Origin: Planctomycetota bacterium
Lineage (GTDB): Bacteria; Planctomycetota; B15-G4
Direction of reading: 5' to 3'
Assembly (NCBI GenBank): GCA_003644265.1
Contig: QNBX01000174.1
Coordinates: 1 to 9,113, forward strand
DNA length: 9,113 bases
Shown here: in pieces, positions 1 through 6,340 of the stretch
Layout of the letters: each line of letters begins with the position of its first letter
How positions within the stretch are numbered: position 1 is the first letter of the stretch
The notes under the pieces: model-generated
The model's input: the letters and a program-made list of their open reading frames with translations, nothing else
What the model was told of the DNA's origin: nothing
Databases searched by the model: none
Program-made: the position numbers and the translations under genes

Positions 1-444
1 GAAGACGAGCTTGTCCTGCTTGGCGTCCGTGACGCGCAGCTTCACGAAGAACGTCTGCCGCGCGTCCTTGATCTCCATCACGTACAGCGCCGACTTCTCC
101 GGTGAGAAGCAGCCCGTGGACCAGCCGCCTGTCGGGAGTTTGACGAGCTTCGCGAGCGACTTGGCCGACACGCGAGCCACCCGGTTCGTTCCTCCACCAG
201 CGGAGATGTGCAGGTTGCCGCAGTTGTTGAACACGACGTCGACCTCGTTGCGGTGCTCGTCGATGTCCTGGCTGATGTGCCGGAAGCTGTAGGCGCTGCG
301 CCCGTAGGCTTCGTTGTCGCCGCGACGATGGAGCGTGACGCGCGTGCCCTTCTCCGCGGGGACGGCGTTCCAACTGCCCGCGCCCAGCGCCAGCGCGCAC
401 GAGATGACTCCGAACAGCAGCATCGGCAATCTGTGGCGACGCAT
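1..444 (-). CDS. Exported protein of unknown function (3' end beyond window)
   Basis: This open frame starts at ATG 444 and runs off the left edge without a stop, giving 148 residues. The N-terminus looks like an export signal: basic MRRHR, then a hydrophobic run to about residue 22. Residues 13-16 read VISC, which fits a lipobox, so it may be a lipoprotein. Cleavage by signal peptidase I after A30 (VPA|EK) is the alternative. The mature part is hydrophilic with alternating beta-like stretches (for example YVMEIKDARQTFFVKLRV, residues 121-138) and two cysteines (C75, C112) that could form a disulfide. A purine-rich ribosome binding site sits just upstream, and third codon positions are G/C-rich as in the neighbours. 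I do not recognise the family. It follows the permease on the same strand after a 294-bp gap, so it is probably transcribed separately. Confidence 0.8.
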   Translation of the reverse strand, partial: MRRHRLPMLLFGVISCALALGAGSWNAVPAEKGTRVTLHRRGDNEAYGRSAYSFRHISQDIDEHRNEVDVVFNNCGNLHISAGGGTNRVARVSAKSLAKLVKLPTGGWSTGCFSPEKSALYVMEIKDARQTFFVKLRVTDAKQDKLVF

Positions 445-447
445 GGT

Positions 448-456
448 CTCTCCCTC
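448..456 (-). promoter_or_regulatory. Ribosome binding site of the left-edge exported protein
   Basis: On the minus strand the bases before the ATG at 444 read GAGGGAGAG followed by ACC. This is a purine-rich Shine-Dalgarno-like stretch at short spacing, and it supports the choice of that ATG as the start. Confidence 0.55.
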
Positions 457-685
457 TGGCATTCCTGCTATTGAACCGGTCTGTAATCACGTCGATGCAT
501 CTTGCCCGAGGCTAACACGGGCCTGCTGCCCCCGAAGCGACGCTCGACGACGGGGGCAGACGCGCCAGGCGCGGGCACCGCGCTGGGGCAGGCAAGCCCC
601 CGCTCCCTCCCGGAGCAGCGTTCGAGGTCGGAGCCGCAGATGCGACCCTGGGTCCCGTGATCGTGCTGCCCATCAGCATCGGCTT

Positions 686-712
686 GGCCATCTGCCGCAA
701 GGCCGGATGGCC
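686..712. repeat. Imperfect inverted repeat with GCAA tetraloop
   Basis: GGCCAT (686-691) pairs with ATGGCC (707-712). Inside, GCC (694-696) pairs with GGC (701-703) around a GCAA loop (697-700), which has the GNRA form on the plus strand. It lies downstream of the permease and could act with the 711-726 hairpin in transcript termination. I found no second copy in the window, so there is no evidence that it is a dispersed repeat. Confidence 0.4.
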
Positions 713-726
713 GCCCCTCCGGGCGG
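711..726 (-). terminator. GC hairpin just downstream of the permease stop
   Basis: CCGCCC (711-716) and GGGCGG (721-726) form a perfect 6-bp stem with a 4-nt loop, about 12 nt past the TGA of the permease. No U-run follows, so it is at best a weak or Rho-assisted terminator, or a structure that protects the mRNA 3' end. It shares two bases with the next hairpin, so the two structures compete. Confidence 0.35.
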
Positions 727-738
727 GCTGAGGGTGGC

Positions 739-2040
739 TCAGGGATCGCGCGGTTCGTCTACCTCGCGCCGCGACCGATGGCGCAGCAACCGCTCGACGA
801 CGACGCCGCTCCCGAGAACCGCGAGCGCCGGCAGCAGCAGTCGTCCCGCGGCGTGCAGCGAGAGGCCGGTCAGCGCGAGCACCAGCCCGAGGAACGCCAG
901 CGGCACCAGCGGGTAGCCGGGGATCGGGACGCGCGCGGCGCCCTCCCGCGCACGCAGCCGCAGCAGGCCGATCACCGCGAAGGCCGTGGAGAGGCCGAGG
1001 ATCCAGCCCAGGTTCGTGAGCTGCTCGCGCAGACCCGACGCCCACAACACGATCACCGAGAGCGCGACCTGCAGCCAGATGGCGGAGGCCGGGACCGCGC
1101 CGGTGAAGGCGAGGCTCTTGGGTAAGACGCCGTCGTCCGCCATGCGAGCATAGACCCGGGGTCCGATCATCACCATCGACGAGACCGACGTCAGCAGAGC
1201 CAGCACGATGACACCGCGCACGAAGGCCTCGAACAGCGGACCGCCCAGCGCAGCAGCGGCGACGGCCGCCACGTCCTGCTGCCCCGCGAGCTGCTCGACG
1301 GGCGCCGAGTAGAGGAAGACGGCGTTGAGCGCGAGGTACAGCGCCGTGACGGCGAGCGTGGCGCCAAACATCGCGCGCGGGACGCTGCGAGCCGGGTCCC
1401 GCGCCTCGCCGGCGACGTAGACCCCGGCGTTCCAGCCGGAGTAGCTGAGCGAGACCCACATCAGGCTCACGGCGAACGTGCCGGGCTCGAAGGAGGCGGG
1501 CGCGGCCACGGGTTGCGGGCCGAGGAGCACCGCGCCCACGCTGATGAGCACGAGCAGTCCCAAGATCTTGGTGGCCACGATCAGGTTCTGCACCCGGCTG
1601 CCGAGCCCGGTACCCCGAGTGTGCAGCACGCCAGCCGCCACGATGACCGCGGTCCCGACCAGGTCGAGCGGGGTGCCGGCGGGCAGCCAGGGAGCGAGAT
1701 ACGCCCCGGCCGCCTCCGCCGCCAGCGCGATCGCACCCGTGAAGCCGGCCCACAGCGAGATCCAGCCCGCGAGGAAGCCGGCCAGCGGGTGCAGCGTGCG
1801 CGACAGGAACAGGTACTCGCCGCCCGACTCCTTCAGCCGCGCGGCGAGCGCTCCGTAGCAGAGCGTCCCGAGCAGGGCGATCAACCCGCCGAGCGCCCAG
1901 GCGGCCATCACCCAGCCGCGTGAGCCCAGGTCGGCGAGCGCGAAGCCCGAGGTCGTGAACACGCCCGCGCCGATCATGTTGGCCACGACGATCGCCCCGA
2001 GGCTGGGCACGCCGAGTCGCCGCCGACCCTGGTCGGTCAC
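739..2040 (-). CDS. APC-superfamily amino acid permease
   Basis: This is a cytoplasmic-membrane amino acid transporter of 433 residues with the length and 12-helix hydropathy expected of the APC (amino acid-polyamine-organocation) superfamily. TM1 carries the unwound substrate-binding motif NMIGAGVF (residues 21-28). TM6 and the following loop read SYSGWN (199-204) and GEARDPARSVPRA (211-223), the classic '.YsGW....gE.rdP.r..Pra' signature. RVYARMADDGVLP (295-307) matches the conserved cytoplasmic loop after TM8. The C-terminal tail is basic and charged. The start is GTG at 2040. An in-frame TGA lies 14 codons upstream with no other start between, and the next Met is already inside TM1, so the GTG is effectively forced. 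There is no clear Shine-Dalgarno. The substrate cannot be read from sequence, and neither neighbour gene suggests one. Confidence 0.92.
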   Translation of the reverse strand: MTDQGRRRLGVPSLGAIVVANMIGAGVFTTSGFALADLGSRGWVMAAWALGGLIALLGTLCYGALAARLKESGGEYLFLSRTLHPLAGFLAGWISLWAGFTGAIALAAEAAGAYLAPWLPAGTPLDLVGTAVIVAAGVLHTRGTGLGSRVQNLIVATKILGLLVLISVGAVLLGPQPVAAPASFEPGTFAVSLMWVSLSYSGWNAGVYVAGEARDPARSVPRAMFGATLAVTALYLALNAVFLYSAPVEQLAGQQDVAAVAAAALGGPLFEAFVRGVIVLALLTSVSSMVMIGPRVYARMADDGVLPKSLAFTGAVPASAIWLQVALSVIVLWASGLREQLTNLGWILGLSTAFAVIGLLRLRAREGAARVPIPGYPLVPLAFLGLVLALTGLSLHAAGRLLLPALAVLGSGVVVERLLRHRSRREVDEPRDP

Positions 2041-2415
2041 CGCCGGAGGACCGTCGCCTGGCGCACGGACCTGCCCCGGTCACCAGATCGGTGGCTCGAT
2101 TCTTCCACCGCGCGTTGCATGCGGTGCATCATAGCGACCAGGCCGGGCGGCACCCACGCCTGGCAGGAACGCTGCAGCTCCCGTCTCGAACGCCCGCCGC
2201 AAGACGCGGGAACCTCCGATGATCCCGCTGCTTGCCCGGGCGCGTGACGAGGTCCTCGCGGCCTACGCGGAGCACCTGGCGGGCGCGTGAGGGCTGGGAC
2301 GTGACCGGTTTCGGCCCCGCGGAACGGGCGGTCGCGCTGGAACGCGCCGCCGAGCACAACCGTGTGAAGGTGACCCTTGAGAAAGAGCGCATCCCACGAG
2401 GGCGTTGGATGATCC
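2041..2415. other. Intergenic region upstream of the permease
   Basis: This 375-bp stretch carries the leader of the permease and no clear intact gene. On the minus strand TATGAT (2128-2133) is a good -10 match about 90 nt upstream of the GTG start, but no matching -35 hexamer lies 16-18 nt further up. A 31-codon minus-strand frame (ATG 2132, TGA 2037-2039) ends overlapping the permease GTG as GTGA, but its composition is poor. On the plus strand a coding-like segment in two frames (2219-2435) is listed separately. Longer open frames here are Arg/Pro/Ser-rich and look like chance frames of G+C-rich DNA. Confidence 0.5.
2128..2133 (-). promoter_or_regulatory. Possible -10 element for the permease
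   Basis: TATGAT on the minus strand matches five of six bases of the sigma-70 -10 consensus and stands out in this G+C-rich gap. The predicted transcript start near 2121 would give a leader of about 80 nt. The hexamer at the -35 spacing (TGGGTG) is a poor match, so the call is weak. Confidence 0.22.
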
Positions 2416-2435
2416 TCAGCCGGACGCCACGTTGA
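2219..2435 (+). pseudogene. Possible small frameshifted gene or remnant
   Basis: From ATG 2219 one frame reads MIPLLARARDEVLAAYAEHL and stops at a TGA after 23 codons, nearly all with G/C in the third position. The next frame takes over at about the same point: REGWDVTGFGPAERAVALER, then EHNRVKVTLEKERIPRGRW, ending with TGA 2433-2435. Both parts look like ordinary protein with helix-like spacing and G/C3 bias. Together they would make about 72 residues if one base were extra near 2264-2266. The second part alone could instead start at GTG 2244. The 3' end overlaps the convergent beta-helix gene by 20 nt. I do not recognise a family, and the pattern could be chance. Confidence 0.28.
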
Positions 2436-4524
2436 GCAAAACGGACACGTCGCCCGCGTCCGAGCTCGTCACGACGAGGTCCGGACGCAGGTCACCGTCC
2501 AGGTCGCCCATCGCCACGAAGGAGCGTCCGGGGCCGACGGAATAGCCCTGCGCCTCGGAGAAGCTCCCGTCCCCCTGGCCCAGCAGGACCGAGACGACCG
2601 GACCGTCGCCGGACACCGCCAGGTCGAGCACCCCGTCTGCGTCCACATCGCCGACGGCGACGGACAAGGGGCCCGACCCGACGGCGTAGTCGGTCTGCGG
2701 AGCGAAGCTGCCGTCGCCCAGGCCGAGCAGGATCGACACGTGATCTGGGGAGCCCGCGACGGTCGAGTAGGTCGTCACGGCCAGGTCGGGCACGCCGTCG
2801 CCGTCCAGGTCGTGCACCGCGAGGCCCACCGGGCTTCCGGACAGCGACACTTGTTGCAGCGGCCCGAACGTCCCGTCCCCCAGCCCCGGCAGGACGGCGA
2901 CGTAGCTCGTGGACAAGGACCAGCCCGACGCAACCGTGACCACATCGGGCGCGCCGTCGCCGTCCAGATCGTCGATCGCGACGGCCCCGGGGCCGTTCCC
3001 GCCGGAGCCCGGCTCGGTCCCCGTCGAGACGGGCACGGGCGCTGCGAACGTGCCGTCTCCGAGACCCATCAGGACGCGGGCATCGATGGCCCCGTAGCTG
3101 ATCCTCCCCACGGCAAGGTCGGGGACTCCGTCGAGGTCCAGATCGCCGATAGCGACCTTCCTTGGATAGTAGCCAACCGGGTAGCTGGCGGCGGGCGCGA
3201 ACAGGCTCGCCGGGATGACATCGTCCGGCAGGAAGGTGGAGACCGACGCCGGCCCCAGCAGCAAGCCGTCCCGCGGCGAGGCCACCAGCATCTGGAAGTG
3301 GACGTCCAGGCCACCGACCGCCGCCGGCAGCGTCGGCACCCGCGTCACCAGCGCGGAGGCGCCGGGCGGCTGGCGCATCAGCCGCTCGACGATTGATGGC
3401 CCGACGAGCAGCACGCCCTGCAGGATCGGCAACGGCTGATGATGCGGACCGAGCGACCCAAGCAGCAGGACCACGTCCCCCTCCATGAGTTCGAACGAGA
3501 GCACCAGCTCTTGACCCTCCATGCCAGCCGTCGTGGACTGGAACGACCGATACGCGGCGGGTTGTTCCACAAGGCTCTCCGGGACCACCTGCAGCGCTTG
3601 GCCCGGAATCCCCGGACCGAACCCGAGGCCGCCCCTCCCGGGCACAAAGGCGACGTCGCGTGTGGTGATCGTCGCGAGGGGCGACACCTGCCAGAGCCCA
3701 TGTCCGCCAGCCCCACCGACGCCGAAAGCGCCCATGCCTCCCCCGGACCCACCTTCCACGAGCCCACCCGCGAGGTCGACGTTGCTGCCGCTCTCCACCA
3801 GAAGCCCGCAGCCTCCCCGAGCCCCGATGAAGCTGGAGCAGTAGATGTCGAGCCCGACCCCGCCCCGGCCGCCCTTGAGCATCGAGTCGAGGAAGACGAC
3901 CTGGGAACCGCTGACCGTGATGCCTGCTCCCCCGGCGCTCGGCTTCGCGCCGAGGCCGTCGGGTCCGCAGCCCATCCCATACGGGTCGCTGCCGCCGGAC
4001 CCGCCCTGGCTTGTGCAGCGGATGAACACCACGGAGAGACTGTCGTGGATCTCAGCGCCCTCCCCTCCCGGCACGGCGGAGCTGCTGTACAAACCGATTC
4101 CGTTGTCCGAGCTCGCTACGCCGGAGGTACCCAGAGTCCTGCAGTCCTCGAGCAGTACGTGCCCCACGTTGTTCTGCACGGTCAATCCCGACTGCCCCAC
4201 GCCGAAGGGCGGAGAGAACTCCAGTCCGCGGAGCACGACGCTCTGCGTTGCCGGGAGGTTCCGCACGACGGCTCCCGCCAGCACGGCGACGCCGCCCCGC
4301 GAGACGACGCTGAGCCCCTTGCCGTCGAGGGTCAGGACCTCGTTGTAGACGCCAGGCTCCAGCAAGACGATGTCACCCGGCGAGGCGAGCAGCACGGCCA
4401 GCTGGACACTGCTCGCTTCGCCGGGGACCGTGATCACGTCCGTCGCCCGGGCCGGCGCGACCAGCATGAGCGTCAGGGTCAGGCTGACATAGAGACTCGT
4501 GTAAGCGCTGGTCTTCGTGGTCAT
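2416..4524 (-). CDS. Exported beta-helix / FG-GAP repeat protein
   Basis: This 702-residue exported protein probably sits in the periplasm or at the cell surface. Residues 1-27 form a signal peptide (hydrophobic SLYVSLTLTLMLVA, cleavage after ARA27). Residues 30-310 look like a right-handed parallel beta-helix of the pectate-lyase-like type. The segment GDIVLLEPGVYNEVLTLDGK (50-69) is the usual opening of such domains, followed by Gly-rich coils with VVFIRC, VVFLDS and LLVESGSNVD. Residues about 330-431 form a beta-domain that resembles the C-terminus of the upstream neighbour protein. Residues 457-698 hold five FG-GAP/VCBS-type repeats with D.D.DG..D calcium loops and LG.GDG.F turns. No catalytic residues could be assigned, so binding or adhesion is as likely as polysaccharide cleavage. 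It lies 91 bp downstream of the other exported protein on the same strand and may be co-transcribed if the hairpin between them is leaky. The start ATG has only a weak GGA upstream. Confidence 0.88.
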   Translation of the reverse strand: MTTKTSAYTSLYVSLTLTLMLVAPARATDVITVPGEASSVQLAVLLASPGDIVLLEPGVYNEVLTLDGKGLSVVSRGGVAVLAGAVVRNLPATQSVVLRGLEFSPPFGVGQSGLTVQNNVGHVLLEDCRTLGTSGVASSDNGIGLYSSSAVPGGEGAEIHDSLSVVFIRCTSQGGSGGSDPYGMGCGPDGLGAKPSAGGAGITVSGSQVVFLDSMLKGGRGGVGLDIYCSSFIGARGGCGLLVESGSNVDLAGGLVEGGSGGGMGAFGVGGAGGHGLWQVSPLATITTRDVAFVPGRGGLGFGPGIPGQALQVVPESLVEQPAAYRSFQSTTAGMEGQELVLSFELMEGDVVLLLGSLGPHHQPLPILQGVLLVGPSIVERLMRQPPGASALVTRVPTLPAAVGGLDVHFQMLVASPRDGLLLGPASVSTFLPDDVIPASLFAPAASYPVGYYPRKVAIGDLDLDGVPDLAVGRISYGAIDARVLMGLGDGTFAAPVPVSTGTEPGSGGNGPGAVAIDDLDGDGAPDVVTVASGWSLSTSYVAVLPGLGDGTFGPLQQVSLSGSPVGLAVHDLDGDGVPDLAVTTYSTVAGSPDHVSILLGLGDGSFAPQTDYAVGSGPLSVAVGDVDADGVLDLAVSGDGPVVSVLLGQGDGSFSEAQGYSVGPGRSFVAMGDLDGDLRPDLVVTSSDAGDVSVLLNVASG
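2431..3156 (-). repeat. Five FG-GAP/VCBS-type repeats in the beta-helix protein
   Basis: The calcium-binding-type loops are GDLDLDGVPD (residues 460-469), DDLDGDGAPD (518-527), HDLDGDGVPD (571-580), GDVDADGVLD (625-634) and GDLDGDLRPD (673-682). The first four are each followed by an LG(L/Q)GDG(T/S)F-type turn, and the last ends in LLNVASG. FG-GAP blades normally close as about seven-bladed propellers. Five blades suggest an incomplete propeller or blades donated by another part. Confidence 0.85.
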
Positions 4525-4579
4525 GGTCCGTTCCGCCCGTTCGAGACGCGTTCACTCGGCGAGACCAAAGCCGGCGCGT

Positions 4580-4598
4580 ACCCGGTCCCGCACCGGGT
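4580..4598 (-). terminator. Hairpin between the two exported-protein genes
   Basis: ACCCGGT (4580-4586) and ACCGGGT (4592-4598) form a perfect 7-bp stem with a 5-nt loop, about 18 nt downstream of the TGA of the 503-residue protein. No U-run follows. A competing longer pairing is GAGACC (4561-4566) with GGTCTC (4596-4601). It may end or attenuate read-through into the beta-helix gene. Confidence 0.4.
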
Positions 4599-4615
4599 CT
4601 CGGCGCCGTCCCGCC

Positions 4616-6127
4616 TCAAGGCGCCGTGGCCGCGAGGCCGTTGCTGGCAGCGAAGCCCTTGGGACCGGCCGCATCAGGAATCCACACCTGCCACCAACTC
4701 GTGGTCCCGGAGGGGATCCCGACCGGCCAGGTCGTCGACAGGGCGAAGCCGCCGCTGCCGTCCAGCGTCAGGCCCTCGATGAGGATGTCCGGCGAGGGCA
4801 CCAGCACGCCGCCCTTGAAGCTCACGTTGAGCGCGCTGAGGCCGATCACCAAGTAGGCCGAGCCACCGGGCAGCCCGTTGACGAGCGTCAAACTGGCCAG
4901 GTCGCCGCCGAGCAGGTCTCCCGTGCCCGTGAGCAGAGGCAGCTGCCCGCCGGTGCCAACCACGCCTGCGTCCAGGTACGTCCACTGCTCCTCGACCTCG
5001 AGGAAGATCTGCGAGATGCGGTGCCCGGGAGAGCCCGCTCCGAAGCCCGACTCGGTCGTCGCCGGGTCGCTGTCGAGGGTGGTGATCGCTCCACCGAGGG
5101 CGAACTGCCCCCCCGTGGCCGCGTTGAGGGCAGCCAGGCCTGATGCGTCCAGAGAGATCGTGACGAGGCTGCCGTCGTCCGCGGAGCTCAGTTCGTAGCT
5201 GCCGTAGACCGTGCCGTCCGCCAGGTCGTTGAAAGCCGCGACTCCGCCCGAGCCGCCCAGCAGCGCCAGCTTCGACGTGGAGACCTCGAACAGCGTGTAG
5301 GTCTCGGAGGGATCGGGGCTCCCAACGCCGTAGGGGTGCTCAAGCGCCAGGGTCGCGGCCGTGACGAGTCCCCCGACGTCTTCCAGGCCGAAGACGAAGA
5401 AGTTCCGGAACTCGCCCCCCCCGCTGCACGGAGGGCAGTCACCGACGATGTAGTTCGTGTTGCTGGGCTCGTGGAAACCGGTGTCGCTGTACCAGCCCCG
5501 GTCTTCCGCGTCACGCACGTCACAGCTCGGCGTGATGAGCAGACTCACTTCCCAGTCGGTGCTCGAGAGGAAGGCTCGCTCAACGGTGCTCGGGTTGCTG
5601 TCGAGGGTCGTGATCGCGCCCCCGATTCCGACCTGGCCGCCGACGGCCGCGTTGAGTGCCGCGAGCCCGGCGGCGTTGAGTGGGACCACGACCTGATGGC
5701 CGTTGTCAGCGTCCGAGACCACCACCGAGCCGAGAGCCGTCCCCGTGCCGAGGTCGTCGTAGGCCGAGACCCCGCCGACGCCCGCCATCAGGCTTGCCAG
5801 AGGCGTCGAGACGTCGAAGAGCGTGTAAGTCTCCGTGGGGTCGACGCTCAGGAATCCGGCGGTTGGCATCTCGATGAGCAGGCTCGCCTCGGTGATCGTG
5901 TCCGTCACGCAGCCGAGGTCGAACACAAACCAGTTGTTGAAGGAGACGTGGGCGGTGCCGGGGCCGTTGCCGACGAGGTAGTTGTAGTTCCAGGTGAAGT
6001 GGACTCCATCCACCGCATACCAGCCCCGGTCGATCGGGGCCATGCCCTGGGCGGCGACGTGCCCGACCAGGGCGAACCCTGCCAAGCCCATGCAGAAACC
6101 GCTGCGCCATACGTTCTTCATGATCAT
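4616..6127 (-). CDS. Exported protein with tandem 176-residue beta repeats
   Basis: This 503-residue exported protein has a signal peptide at residues 1-26 (hydrophobic FCMGLAGFALVGHVAA, cleavage before Q27). Two tandem repeats follow, at about 33-200 and 209-378. Each has DRGWY near its start, NY(L/I)VG, FVF.L, DP.ETYTLF(D/E)VST, GLAALNAA and GGAITTLDS. They look like beta-sandwich modules of the DNRLRE/CBM96-like kind seen in exported bacterial proteins, but I cannot fix the family. Residues about 395-503 form a terminal beta-domain ending GFAASNGLAATAP, similar to residues 330-431 of the neighbouring beta-helix protein. No catalytic motif is visible, so a structural, adhesive or carbohydrate-binding role is inferred. 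Of two close ATGs (codons 1 and 3), the first is preferred because it lies 8 nt from the GGAGG. The gene is divergent from the sigma factor. Confidence 0.87.
   Translation of the reverse strand: MIMKNVWRSGFCMGLAGFALVGHVAAQGMAPIDRGWYAVDGVHFTWNYNYLVGNGPGTAHVSFNNWFVFDLGCVTDTITEASLLIEMPTAGFLSVDPTETYTLFDVSTPLASLMAGVGGVSAYDDLGTGTALGSVVVSDADNGHQVVVPLNAAGLAALNAAVGGQVGIGGAITTLDSNPSTVERAFLSSTDWEVSLLITPSCDVRDAEDRGWYSDTGFHEPSNTNYIVGDCPPCSGGGEFRNFFVFGLEDVGGLVTAATLALEHPYGVGSPDPSETYTLFEVSTSKLALLGGSGGVAAFNDLADGTVYGSYELSSADDGSLVTISLDASGLAALNAATGGQFALGGAITTLDSDPATTESGFGAGSPGHRISQIFLEVEEQWTYLDAGVVGTGGQLPLLTGTGDLLGGDLASLTLVNGLPGGSAYLVIGLSALNVSFKGGVLVPSPDILIEGLTLDGSGGFALSTTWPVGIPSGTTSWWQVWIPDAAGPKGFAASNGLAATAP
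4994..5503 (-). repeat. Internal repeat copy 2 (residues 209-378)
   Basis: This is the second copy. Anchors: DRGWY 209-213, NYIVG 225-229, FVFGL 244-248, DPSETYTLFEVST 272-284, GLAALNAA 330-337, GGAITTLDS 345-353. Compared with copy 1 the loop after NYIVG has been replaced by a Cys/Gly-rich stretch containing CPPC, with one residue more there and one fewer just after FVFGL. Confidence 0.85.
5528..6031 (-). repeat. Internal repeat copy 1 (residues 33-200)
   Basis: This is the first copy of the duplicated module. Anchors: DRGWY 33-37, NYLVG 49-53, FVFDL 67-71, DPTETYTLFDVST 96-108, GLAALNAA 154-161, GGAITTLDS 169-177. Most anchors in copy 2 lie exactly 176 residues further on. Confidence 0.85.
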
Positions 6128-6133
6128 GATTCG

Positions 6134-6140
6134 TTCCTCC
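6134..6140 (-). promoter_or_regulatory. Ribosome binding site deciding the start at 6127
   Basis: On the minus strand GGAGGAA lies upstream of ATGATCATG. From GGAGG it is 8 nt to the first ATG and 14 nt to the second, so the first (6127) is the better start. Confidence 0.75.
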
Positions 6141-6190
6141 AGCCCTTGTTGCGTACCCCGGACACCGATCGCCGGGAGTGGACTCCAACA

Positions 6191-6211
6191 GCCTGCGGGA
6201 CCCCCGCAGGC
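6191..6211. repeat. Perfect 9-bp inverted repeat in the divergent region
   Basis: GCCTGCGGG (6191-6199) and CCCGCAGGC (6203-6211) are exact reverse complements around a 3-nt spacer. It could be an operator for a dimeric regulator or a strong hairpin in the leader of the exported-protein mRNA, about 64 nt before its ATG. With no U-run on either strand, a simple terminator is less likely. Confidence 0.6.
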
Positions 6212-6340
6212 CGTCGACAGGACCGCACTATTCGCGGCCGGAACGCTCGGATTGGCTCACTCGGCGCACATCCTGCCTCTACCCAGAGAAACGCAGACCA
6301 CTTGCACCGGACTTCAGGGTAATTTGGAAATCGTATCCAG

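Larger units (their letters stand above)
445..738. other. Intergenic region with hairpins and a coding-like fragment
   Basis: This is the 294-bp gap between the permease stop and the left-edge gene. Its right part holds two adjacent inverted repeats (listed separately) that could end permease transcription. On the plus strand, codons 612-731 form a G/C3-rich frame that reads like a hydrophobic segment with a basic tail (IVLPISIGLAICRKAGW) and ends in TGA. No start codon with a ribosome binding site goes with it, and upstream the frame becomes Pro/Arg/Gly-rich. No convincing promoter for the left-edge gene was found by eye. Confidence 0.5.

Noticed and set aside
512..2083. Long minus-strand open frame overlapping the permease
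   Set aside because: It is Arg/Pro/Ala/Gly-rich without motifs and lies in another frame of the same strand as the clear APC permease. It is a shadow caused by high G+C.
2037..2357. 106-codon minus-strand frame upstream of the permease as a full gene
   Set aside because: It is rich in Arg, Pro and Ser with no start signal. Only its last 31 codons are noted as a possible leader ORF.
3378..3980. 200-codon minus-strand frame inside the beta-helix gene
   Set aside because: It is a same-strand shadow rich in Arg, Ser and Trp, within the Gly-rich coding region of the true frame.
3439..4782. 447-codon plus-strand open frame antisense to the beta-helix gene
   Set aside because: It is Arg/His/Pro-rich and motif-free, and the opposite strand encodes a signal peptide, beta-helix and adjoining domain in one continuous frame.
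6240..6265. GGAAC plus TCGGC as a firm ECF promoter
   Set aside because: GGAAC is a five-base motif expected by chance in such DNA, and the promoter preference of this sigma group is not known to me. It is noted only as a possibility in the intergenic entry.
6320..6325. TAATTT as a sigma-70 -10 box for the sigma factor gene
   Set aside because: It matches only three of six consensus bases, no -35 lies at 16-18 nt, and the leader would start almost on the ribosome binding site.
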